64,000 nt of DNA, from assembly GCA_000708835.1 (NCBI GenBank), contig DF237053.1, positions 62,001 to 126,000 of the forward strand, written 5' to 3'. Made by a program: the position numbers and the translations under genes. Position 1 is the stretch's first letter, and each line of letters begins with the position of its first letter. Of this stretch, positions 45,838-56,169 are shown piece by piece. The DNA is from Klebsormidium nitens (Eukaryota > Streptophyta > Klebsormidiophyceae > Klebsormidiales > Klebsormidiaceae). Below the pieces are notes generated by a model that was given only the letters and a program-made list of their open reading frames with translations, ran no database searches and was not told where the DNA came from.

Positions 45838-48500
45838 ATGGACACGTTGTTTGGGATCGTTGGGGATGGATTTGTCCTGTTGGCGTCAGACACGTCCCAG
45901 GTTCAGAGCATAGTGCTGCAGAAAACGGACGAGGACAAGATCATGATCCTGGACGAATTCAAGCTGCTGGGGACAAGTGGGGAGACAGGAGACAGGTGAG
46001 CTGCCAAATTTTTGGTAGCTTATACCAGCCACTCTTAACGAGCTCATTTGTGTGCTTTGTGTTACCAGCTTTTCTGTCACTTCATTGCTGGGACATTCCA
46101 GTTTGATTCTCTGGGATGTTGTACAATCTCCATGGTCAAAGCGTCCTTCAAGTGGTTCGGTTGTGCAGGTGTTTGTTTGTTTGAAAGGGGGTTGTCTGTG
46201 AAGGTTGAGGTTTATGTGCCGTAACACTTTGCACTTTCATCACTGGCTGCCACCACTTAGTGCCACGTTCAGAAATGCCACGTTCACACGCCCTTTTAAG
46301 CTAAATCGCTTGCGCTTTGCAAGGCCCCTCTGTCCTCTCATGAGTCTCAAAAAGTTCATTTGCAGAAGATTTCTGCACATGCGATTTCGCAATGGACCTC
46401 TGTTGACGGATTGCTGCATCGGCGTGGTTGTTGGACTATCAGTGGCTGAGGTGGCGACTTGACTGGCTTCAACATAAACTCTTATATTGTTCCGTTGCAG
46501 GGTGCAATTCTCTGAACTGATTCAGAAGAACATCCATTTGTACCAGTACCGGAACGGCCTGCCTCTGTCAACTGATGGGGCCGCACACTACATGAGGGGG
46601 CAGCTCGCCACTGCCCTTCGGAAGGTGAATGCGAGAACTCTATTTGAGATATGCAGCGAATCTCCGTTAAAAGGACATTGCACCTCACTTACATCAGAAA
46701 ACTTCCTGGCTGTCGACGCTGCTGAGGTTCATGAATCTGTCTCTCATCCCTTTCCTCAAGTGTTCAGCACCTTGCATCAGTCTGGAGAGCAATTTGTTTT
46801 TGGCTGCTTCCTATCTGAGAGCAACTCAAGGCGCTACAATTAAGGCAATGTATGTTTCATTGTCCTTACGCTTAGCGCTGTCTACATCTTGTGAACGTGG
46901 CTAATATATCAAACTTTGTCTGGCAGTGCAATGTTCAACATCGACTTGTGTTCATTTCTGCAGGGGCCATACTCGGTGTTCCTTTTGCTGGCTGGCTGGG
47001 ACAAGGAGACGGGGCCGTCTCTGTACTACATGGACTATCTAGCGACTATGCACAAGCTCGACAAGGCGTCGATGGGCTATGGTAGGTCTCTTTCCGACCT
47101 GCGATTACCGTCACAGTAATCCTTGACCAAGATCTTTCGACTGCCTGAGATGCATCTTGTAATATTACAGGAGGTTTTTGGAGAGACTTGCGTAAATTGT
47201 TGTGCACGAATTGGCGACTCAGCTTTAGTGACTGGTTGTTGCGGGGTGTTTTTGCGAGTTGCCGCGTTGTGCATCAAGTTGACCCCTATAAACGCTTATT
47301 GGCAGAGTCGCGAAACTGTATCTGAAGCAAATGCTCCCCGCGTGAGAGGCGCCTCTTTTACTCTTGACGATCACGAAATTCCCTGAACACCTCAGTTTCT
47401 GACGTTGATTGTAAAAACGTTTCTTCTTCTGAATCGAATAATCTGCGCTCCAGGCGGGTACTTCATGCTCAGTCTAATAGTGCTTCCCACACTCTTGCTG
47501 ACACTCGACTTTTCCCGAACACCTGAGTTTCTGACGCTGATTTTAAGAGATGTTTATTGTCTGATCCGAGCAACTTGCGCTCCAGGCGGGTACTTCATGC
47601 TCAGTTTGATGGACAAGCACTGGAAGCCGAACCTAACCCTGGAGGAGGCGAAGAAGATTATGTACCTCTGCATCGACGAAGTGCAGCGGAGGCTCGTAGT
47701 GGCGCCCCCCAACTTCGTCATAAAGGTGAGACGTACGCGAAACTTGTGTCCCCGTGCCTTTCCACTGAGCCCCTCTGTTGATAGTCCTCTTTACGCCTTC
47801 AGCATTCGCAGCCTGGGCGAATTCTTGCAGGCGTTGTGAATCCACTTTTCTCAGACCGGTTATAGCAGCTTCCAATAGGCGGGACGAACTCCGACATGAG
47901 CCACTTACATCTTCTGGTTGCCCGTTCTAGCCAAGAGTCAAGCTGAAGTCGTCTGCTAAATTATAGATCCTTTTGGGTGCGTGCCGAGAGTCAAAGTCAG
48001 ACCTAAGCAGCACTGGGTCTACCGAATTGCTTGCTGGTTTTTGGGATCAGGCTCGAGCTGAGCGCCGTGATCGGCTTCTACCTTTTCTGCAACTTGCTCA
48101 AATTTGCAACTTATTGTGCAGCTATACAAGCTGCGGCCCGTCAGATGGGATTTTTTTGTCGCGATTGATAACGGCTTCAATCAGCCTGACGCTGTCTGAT
48201 TCCTCCTGTCCAGCTATCCACGGAGTTCCCGTTCTTTGCGATTAGCTAGCCTCTTTTGCAAGTGATGTTCAGCTCCAAGTCCTCGTTTCATTATCTGCAC
48301 AGATCGTGGACAAGGACGGCGCACGCGAGCTGGAGCGACGGGACACCGTAGTCGACGCCACAAATGTCACCACTGCGACTGCTAGTCCGGAGGCGGAGTT
48401 CATCGACGCTCCCGCTGCTGCGGCCGCAGAGGCGGGAACGAGTCAAGCGGATGCTGTAACGAAGCCACCCACGGAGTCTGAAACGAAGCCACCAACATAA
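45838..48500 (+). CDS. PBD1: 20S proteasome subunit beta type-2 (beta-4), with extended tail
   Basis: Non-catalytic beta subunit of the 20S proteasome core (plant PBD, animal PSMB2). Exons: 45838-45995, 46501-46624, 46964-47081, 47586-47725 and 48303-48500 (TAA 48498-48500). Phases close and give 245 residues. Conserved parts are MDTLFGIVGDGFVLLASDTS, SLYYMDYLATMHKLDK, RRLVVAPPNFVIK and IVDKDGARE. As expected for beta-4 there is no processed N-terminal Thr. Plant homologues end near residue 204; here about 40 further residues follow, rich in Ala, Glu and Thr and ending with two KPPT units (TKPPTESETKPPT). This tail is in frame with the last exon. The third intron contains a tandem copy of the fourth exon's acceptor and start. 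Confidence 0.95.
47391..47480 (+). repeat. Tandem copy of intron end plus exon 4 start (proteasome beta-2)
   Basis: About 90 bp here match 47514-47612, covering the intron 3' end, the CTCCAG acceptor and the first codons (GCGGGTACTTCATGCTCAGT in both). The copy then reads CTAATAG, so using its acceptor would give an early in-frame stop. Confidence 0.9.
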
Positions 48501-49487
48501 GATTAGGTGACACTACCACTCGGCATCGTGGAAGCAGCCGTACCTCTTGTCGCTCTTTCTCTCTCTTTTGCAACTCGAGGTCCCTCGTTTTCGTGAATGC
48601 TGCGTAAGTTCATGTGCGAGGCCTCTCGCGGTCAACCAGCACCATGCACTGCTTATATGTCAGTGCTAAACCACTCCTGAACTTGTCGGACTGCATGGTT
48701 GCCGGCGTGTGCTGACGTACATCCCGGATTGTGACGGGTTGTCTGCACGTGTCAGATCTTTCGAACACCCGCCCCAGATTCATGCATAGATGGTCACTGT
48801 CCAAGGCGCTTCACATCATGCTTACCGTTTTGTCTGGGCACCATGCTTTACGCATTACGCCCGGCGCCTTGATTCAAAGAGACTGTGGTCGCTGAATGAT
48901 ATGCAGCGGCCGGCGCTTGACTGCTATAAACTGTTTTGTGCATCGACAACAACCTGATCAGGATCGGACCGCAATATTTTGATCCAAAACCCGGCGGGGT
49001 AGTCACAATTCGAGTGCCTGCATATATCTGTCATGCGCGGTGGGCCGGCCGTCGACACTGCATGGTAGCTGACGGTTAAATTGTCTGAGCTCTACCATGC
49101 GCATGAGCTTGACTGTCACTCGATCATGGGCCAGGCCGCGGCCGCCACGCTCGAGTCTTTGGACAGCATTTGTGCAGCATGCAATATGGCCGGTACAGGC
49201 CACGAATTTGTCAATTCAATCATTCATCCTTTCTCTATCTTTTCTCAACTTGTGATGCTCATGCCTTGAAGCAACCTAGTTCTCGTGAAGGTGATCCGAC
49301 TAAGATCGGATGTCTCCAAACAGGCTCCTCAATGCATGATCGAAGTTGATTAGGCTCAAGTGACTATCCGAACCGGCCAAATCATTATCACAAGCTGTTT
49401 GAACCTTCCTGCTGGCTGCACCACCACATTTTCTTAAGAGTTGTTTTCTATGCAATTCCCTAAGCGATTCGCATGCTGTGGGACGTG
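48501..49487. other. Tail-to-tail spacer, CATGC-rich
   Basis: This lies between the proteasome stop and the SGTA-like stop. Positions 48600-49330 have many CATGC, GCATG and TGCAT elements (for example ATTCATGCATAG, AGCATGCAATATG). No gene is supported. Confidence 0.6.
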
Positions 49488-52400
49488 TCAGGACGGATTT
49501 TGTGGAGCCCCAGTGCCTGTCCCTGTCCCCCCTTGCCCGTTCCGCTGCGCCGCCGCGCCAAAGACCTGAAACATCTGTGTCAGCAGCTGTTGCACCTGGT
49601 CGCCCCCTACATTCACCGTGAAGACCGGCTGACCGCCCGGTTGACCTGCCCCGGGCGCTGAACCCGCCCCAGACTCCTGCTGATTTTGGCCTTGACTCGG
49701 CCCCGCGGCGTTCCCACCCCCCTGACTAGCTGGCGCTTGGCCGGAACCCGAAGCTTGACCCTGGGTTGCTCCAAACCAACCCGAAGGTTGACCCTGGTTT
49801 GCTCCGAAACCTGGAAACCCGGGAACCCCAGGGGGATCCCCCGAGCCCGCGGCGCCGTTTGCCATGGATGCGAGGGGGGTGAAGAGGTTGGCCGCCATGT
49901 TTGCGAGGCCCTGTACGTTCGGGGGGAACTGGGGCGGAGGATGGGGAGCGCCGGTTGGAGGGGGCCCTGACGAGGCCTGCAAAGTGATAATGCTTAGTTC
50001 GAGGATGGGTGGGATAGGGGGGAAGTACTGGGGAGAGCAAATGTCCGCGGAGACCTCCATCCTTTGACATGTGTCGCTAATGCGCTTTGAGTACCGCAAG
50101 GAGAGGCTTATGAGACAAGGAAGACAGCCCCTTCATGAAAGGCGAATCAAGGTACTGTAAAGAGAGCTTAAGTAAAGGAAGGGGAAGTGCAGCGTCTGCA
50201 GCCCGGAGGTGTTCTGACCGTCTTTCCTGAACTGGTCCCAACATGGAAAGGGCGGAACGGCCGACTTGTTTGACAAGCTCGGAGATCCGCCGACTGCCAA
50301 ACAGGCAAGCATATCGCCATGCAAGGAGACCCACCACAAAAGTGCACGACAGAAACAAGACAATTAAACCTGATAAAAGGTCTAAAATCCTTAGACCTAA
50401 AGACCCTTTCTCGACAAAGGAACACTTACGGAGGGCGCCGGTGGCGGCCGCTCGGGCTGCTGACGTTGCGACTGGCGCGCGAGCTTCTCCTGTGCAGCCT
50501 GCAAGCGCATGTGCAGGGGTTTATTTCCGAAGTAACCTCCGCGAAGCCTTAGAGGAAAAGCTAGTTTTCCACACGTTCTATTCAGGTGAAGACGTTCAGG
50601 ACTCGATGTGAAAGAGATCTTTCCCCATTTTGTACGTGAACCCAACCGAAACCGACGTGTAACGCCTTCTGTTCAATGAAAGAAAGCGGAAAACGGCCAC
50701 TGCTGGACAAATCAATCAAGTGGAACAATATAACCAGGTGGAAACGCCTGACTGGATGATAAGCTCAAACCCGTTGAGCATCAGTCAGAGCGAAAATGTA
50801 AGCGGTTCTTTTTATGAAAGATGACTCGACGTGCCTACGACCGTTCAAATTCTTGTCTATGTTCGCCTCGCCCGGAGGTTGGCTGACACGTTTGCTTGAA
50901 TCGTCACGGTTGTGGTTCGTTCGAGCGCACAGTGCGTCTTATGTTCTTGCAGCAATCAGCAAATTGTTGACCATCTCAGTCGCGCACTTTCGAAGCAACC
51001 TACGAGCAGAGCTTCGACGATCTTAGCCCACCTTGAGGTTCTGCTTAACTATTGCGTTCTCCGGGTCGATCTCGAGGGCTGCACAAATACAGAGAGCGGT
51101 CAGGAAGCCGGGATGGCTACTCAAGCGAGGTCGCCTGTCCGATTGCTATTCAGTTTCTTCTACCATGCCCACCTTGTGACGTCAGCAAAGAGCATGCACG
51201 GATGATCCTAGCGGCCTCATTGCGACGTCAGCACATGCAGAAGGACTGAGCAGACAAGATCGAAGCAATCAACTATAGTGAGGGGCCGTAAAGCCGCTGA
51301 GAGGAGGACCAAATCGGAACAGAGCGTGGCGACGGGTCCGTACCCAGACGCCCTCAGAGGGTCCCGAAACGTTCGGGAGGGCCATTGTTCGGTCCCTACT
51401 CAATAGTGAAAAAGCTGACGACCAACATATCTATGCGAGAATATGCGCAGAATCCTGACGAGGGCCCCCCGACAGCACGTGACGTCACGTGCTGCTTTCA
51501 GGAAGCACCTGCCTTCAAGGAACGGCCCGTCCATTGACAACATAAACGGCTCACGAAATGAAGGTGCAAACCCATTAACCCGTCCAAACGTTGCTGTCTG
51601 ATTGAAACTTCCCATGACCGAAGCATCTCTGTACCGCAACTTACTTCGCACGCGCGCTTACTTTCGGTTCCCACGTTTGAAAGCTTTCACTAATCAAGTG
51701 AATCACAATCTCACAACGTCCAAAAACTGAGTGCTCTCTACTTCGTAAGACTTGTAGTGGTGACAGACTTCTACTACCAAACGACTGGAAGTTTCCATGG
51801 GCGCCCACCTTTTAGGAAGCCCCGGTCTATGGCCGTCTGGTAGTCTCCCTTCTCGAAATAGGCCAGCCCCAGGCGGCTGTATGCGCGCGCATACCGCGGG
51901 TCAAGCTTGATGCTCTGCTCACAGTCCTTGATGGCCAGGTCGAACTGTCGCAGCTGCGTGTGTGCAGCGGCCCTGTAGGGGGGGGATGAAAAACGGGTCA
52001 TATTGGGGAGGGGGGGAGCATTTGAGGGTGAAATGTGGGCGGCTGAACAGAGAAGGACACAAGAATCAGGGATAAGTTTTGGCGAGTCCAGCTTGATGCT
52101 CTGAGTCCTTGATAGCTAAATCCAAGTAGCGCAGTTGCGTGTGGCTGCGGCCCTGGGGGGGGAGGCAAAAACGATTCAGATCGTAGGGGGAGCAGCGATT
52201 TTGCGTGGGTGATCGGGCAGACGAGGGATGCAAGAGTCACGGAGCTAATATTGAGGATTGAGCTTTTACTCTGTGCAGTTTTACCCTCCCGTACATCAAC
52301 CGTTGAATCTTCTAACCTGAGGCCGAAAAGCTCTACACAATTCGCAACGAATGAAGCGCTTCCTCGCGCGCAGGGTGACCCACATCCAAACCCTGGTGTC

Positions 52401-54760
52401 GAGTTTTCATCACAGCCTTGCAACTTCAAGGAAAGGGGGACGCAGACTGGGCAAAATATTCATGGAAACCTCTCAGAGATATTCTTGTCCTTTTTGAACG
52501 TAGTATGGCCCACGGGCTCTAAAATCACTTGTATGACTCGTCAGAGAGCAATTGGAGGTATTTGGCGAAGGCAGGATCTTTTAGCCACCAGTCTGCAGGG
52601 CACTGTCCGGCGCAGTCAAGAAGCCCTGGCTTCAAAGGCACAGAGTTCTAAAACCACCCATTGGCAGCGTTATCCAAACTTGTCGACATCATATTGCGCA
52701 CCTGTCGTCAGCGTTCTTCACAACCCACCAGAAAGACTGTGAATCAGCGCGCTCACCTGTTAGAATAGTAGATAGCGTCTGTGTCCACGAGCGAGATTGC
52801 CTGCGTGTACAGCTCGATCGCCTCGTAGAAGTGCTCGGACGACATTGCTTCGTTGCCTGCAATTGAAGAAGCGGGTTTCACATTGGAGTGGCGTGGTGTT
52901 CACCTGAAAACCGACGACGTTTTCTTGTTGGATCCTGCAGGGTTTTTGTGCCGCTTCTTTTCTGCCCTGTTGAGAATAGTTTTGATGAGCAGCTTGCACA
53001 TGAGTTAATGTGCACCACTCTCCCACTCTCTGAAAGCTTTCAAGCTGCGTCGCTCTTGACAAGGAAAAACAAGGTTAATATCTCATCAGGAATGCGAACT
53101 TTTCTGAAATATTGGCAAGCGGTCCACGTCCTTTGTCTGACGATCACAAAAGAGCTGTCCTTCAGCAATGACAGCCGTGTGATGGCCTAGCGAGATCAAC
53201 CGCATTCTCCCCGTTCATTGCCATCTTCCGACTCTGTTCCAACGCTAAACACCGAGCTCGAGCCGTGCCGCTCTGTCCGAGTTCCAAACGGATGCCCCCT
53301 CTGAGATCGGTTCTCCAAACCACTAGGTTTGTCGATTCCCGTTTTACACACCCACTTAAATCTCGGTTTCGAGGCTCCTGTCTGTAATGCTGCGTGAGTT
53401 CACACATCCCTGCCAATTTTTGCTTAAGGAATCTTGTGCAAACTTGCTTGCAACTGTCCCCTTACCCTGCTTCTTGAGTTGTTCCGCCTCCTTCTTCAAG
53501 TCCTCGCGAGCCCTGTCCCAGCTCGCACCAGCCGGCGAGGAACCTGATGTGTCCTCCTGCAAGGTGAGCATAATCTGGTGAAGTCTGGCAAGGGCAAGGG
53601 CAAGGCCTTGGTGAACAACCGGCCAAGACCAGAGCTGTTTGTACAGAACAAACATATTCGACCAGTGGACCCCCAGAGGGGAAAACAACGATTATCCGTT
53701 TCTGACATGGTTATGTACTTGGTGAAACAGAATCCTGTTCACTCCAACAGTGAGGAATTGAACAACTATGAGCAGCATCTGGAAGCCCTGGACACGTGTT
53801 GCCCGCTGCACAACTCCAAGTAAACTGTCACACTGAATCGAAGTCCATCGTCAGAAAAGCAGTCCATCGTCAGAGAAGCATCAATGCAACCTTGCGCCAA
53901 AGACTAGGACTAGGCCTGCAAGCTTTCAGATAAAAAACCACCTCATATCGCCTCATGAGTTCCACCACTATAACTCAAGATACAAAAGGCTGGTAGAGGC
54001 ACCATCCCTTCCCGACACCCGAACTTACCTTCTCTTTCTTAGCCTCTCTTCTCCTCCCTGTGCCCACAGCATCGTCACCCCCTTCTGCCTCTGCCATAAC
54101 CGCATCTTCGCCCCCCTGCTCCTTCCCACTCGTTGCAGCGCCCCCCCTTGGAGCCTCATCTGCAAGCCCCTCCGCTTGCACCGACGCTCCCGTTCCTTTC
54201 GAGCCCCGCTCTAGTTGCTGCGGCGTGGACGGCCCTTCTCCCTCCTGGGGGCTCACCTTGGTGGGTGTTGTTGGAAGCACCGAACTCTCAGGTGCACTTG
54301 GTGACTCATTTGCTGTCCGATTGTCGCCCAATAAGGCCTCCCTAGCCGCGTTTGCCCCATGCACTTCTCCTTCCAAGCCCCGCTGTTCTCCGGAGCGCTG
54401 ACCTCCACTCGCAGCATTCCCTGGTTGCTGGTCAATGCCTGGGGCGCTGGCAGTATTGGGTTCAGATTGACCGCCGTCCAAATGACGCTGTCCACTTTCC
54501 GGACGCTGCTGAGTGCTTTGTCCAAAACTCCCAGGCCCCTGGCTCAGCAGCAGCCTAAAGATGTGTGGCAAAAGTTCTGGTTGCCGGGGAGTTCCGAAAG
54601 CGGCAGGGTCGAGGCGGAAGATAGCCGCTAAACATTCGGTGGCCACGGCGAGGGACTCAGCGTCTGCGTCGGTTGCGAGCTGCAGGTTGTGCTGGAGGAA
54701 GTCGAGAAAGCTGGAGGCGATTGCCTGGCTGACGGGGTCGTCGGAGCGGAGCCTCGGCAT
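49488..54760 (-). CDS. SGTA: SGTA-like TPR co-chaperone
   Basis: Small glutamine-rich TPR protein family: a cytosolic Hsp70/Hsp90 co-chaperone that hands hydrophobic clients such as tail-anchored proteins to the GET/BAG6 route or to degradation. Minus-strand exons: 54760-54029, 53556-53466, 52856-52757, 51972-51809, 51078-51032, 50498-50430 and 49976-49488 (TGA 49490-49488). All phases close, giving 563 residues; human SGTA has 313. Seen: an N-terminal dimerisation region (SQAIASSFLDFLQHNLQLAT); a ~180-residue low-complexity linker; TPRs with NEAMSSEHFYEAIELYTQAI and YARAYSRLGLAYFEKGDY; and a Gly/Gln/Asn/Pro-rich C-terminus. The ATG at 54760 was chosen because its product aligns with SGTA residue 1; the frame stays open upstream, so a longer form is possible. 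Introns contain a copy of the exon 4 start and a 22-bp palindrome. Confidence 0.92.
51473..51494. promoter_or_regulatory. 22-bp perfect palindrome: two G-boxes around TGACGTCA
   Basis: The half-site CAGCACGTGAC is followed by its exact reverse complement. The centre is TGACGTCA (C-box/CRE-like) and each arm holds CACGTG (G-box), both known plant bZIP targets. It lies in the SGTA-like intron between exons 4 and 5. Binding is inferred. Confidence 0.7.
52086..52160 (-). repeat. Intron copy of SGTA-like exon 4 start
   Basis: About 75 bp resemble 51899-51981, the acceptor and first half of exon 4. Shared parts include AGCTTGATGCTCTG, AGTCCTTGAT, GCGTGTG and CGGCCCTG. The copy has small deletions that break the frame. 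It lies upstream of exon 4 in gene orientation. Confidence 0.8.
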
Positions 54761-56169
54761 GGTTGCCTTGCTTGGGGGGCTGGGAAGCCCAGTTGGGTGA
54801 ACGAGGATGCGGAGAAGGGGTCTGCACATTGGAGAAGGTACGGACAGCTTCAGTTGCTCCTGAGAAGTTTCTGTGCATCTTAACAACCTAGATGTGGCAA
54901 AGTATTCTCCGGGAGGGACAATTGCAGAGCTTTGGAGTGACGCCCTAAGAGGTAAAAGCAGACAAAACCGCAGCAGAATCAGCGGCAAGACCGATAGATG
55001 AGTGAGCATGCAGCTCTAATAGGAAAAGATGTGGATTGTTCATATTAAATCCACATCAATATACATTCATATACATTCATATACATTCATATTGAATGCA
55101 GCATTTTTGTCAAAGTGGCAGTCTAGAAATCAACATGTTGAAACACAATTGTGAGCATTCTGGACACCCGCCAAGCGAGACAGAGTTTCTGAAAGGGTTT
55201 CACGAACCAAGAATAGTACTGGAACTCTTCTGCCCGACTTCGAACCCCAGGCAGGACAGAGATTGGCTCATTAATGGGCAATGCAGCTTGCTAACTGCGG
55301 ATACGTCATTGGACGTTAAAGTGAGTTGATGGTTGATGGGTGGTGCGGCAAATATGTCTTAGCAAAGGGCGAGGCAACAAGGATAAAGTCAGCATTAAGA
55401 AGTCTCACCTGCAGTACAGACTCTGTTAGACGGTTGCACTAACAAGTGTCGTCGGATGCTGTGCTTCTGCCCAGCAGACCTCCCGGAGTGCTGTGGCCGG
55501 TACAGATCTCGTCCCGGTCACTGGTGGAGACCAAGGCGTATCAGGGTGGTTGGAAAAGGCTCTCCGCCTCTCCGCAGAGTCGTCTCAGCCAGATTTGCGC
55601 AATGCTTCCTTCAAAGCTAAGATAAACCTGTACACAGCTTTCTGCCTTTGGCCTCAGGCCTCCTTAGGCTTCGGAGTCCTGCATGGATGGCCCCATGGGT
55701 GTGATTCACGTGGCGTTTTGTGAGTGAGCTAGCAGCCGTCCGATGGTTCAGAGAATATGTCCAGCGGTCGATGAGGATCACCAAGCACATTTCCGCATCT
55801 CATCGGACGGCTTGCAGTGCTCGAGAGCTGGCCCTGTAAGCCACACCATGTCATTCAAAATCTCTCAACGCAGCAGGTTGCATTGTGGACCCGTGGTCAG
55901 CCCGTGGTGCCAAGTCCCCAGCATGCAGAGTACTAGTGGCAACTCGCTGCACTGGCATTGGCAATGTTGGAGGAAGCTGGCATTGTAGGTTCGCGAGCTG
56001 CTCTGTCAAGCAACCATTGAGCACCAACTGCAGCTGTAGAAGGGGTCCCTGCAAAACGGTGAAGTTTTGAAAAAAATTGTAAGACATTCTGACACTACAA
56101 GAAGGATTGTAGCTGCTCTTACATAATACATTTGGACCTGGAAGAGTCAAAAGTGAAGCTTCACAGAGC
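54761..56169. promoter_or_regulatory. Head-to-head spacer, SGTA-like / WW-domain gene
   Basis: This 1.4-kb spacer between divergent starts should hold both promoters. It contains a 10-bp repeat at 55061-55090. It also holds an open stretch of about 78 codons at 55485-55717 (acceptor-like CCCAGCAG before it, GTGAGT after it, reading VAGTDLVPVTGGDQGVSGWL) that may be a small exon of unknown type. Confidence 0.5.
55061..55090. repeat. 10-bp tandem repeat, three copies
   Basis: Three exact copies of ATACATTCAT, with a partial fourth on the left. Confidence 0.95.

Noticed and set aside
47405-47839. 144-residue plus-strand frame
   Set aside because: It runs through intron, the duplicated acceptor and real exon 4. 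Only 47586-47725 is supported as coding.
55235-55262. TTCGAACCCC resembling a tRNA T-arm
   Set aside because: The flanking bases do not pair as a 5-bp T-stem, and no acceptor stem or anticodon arm is present.
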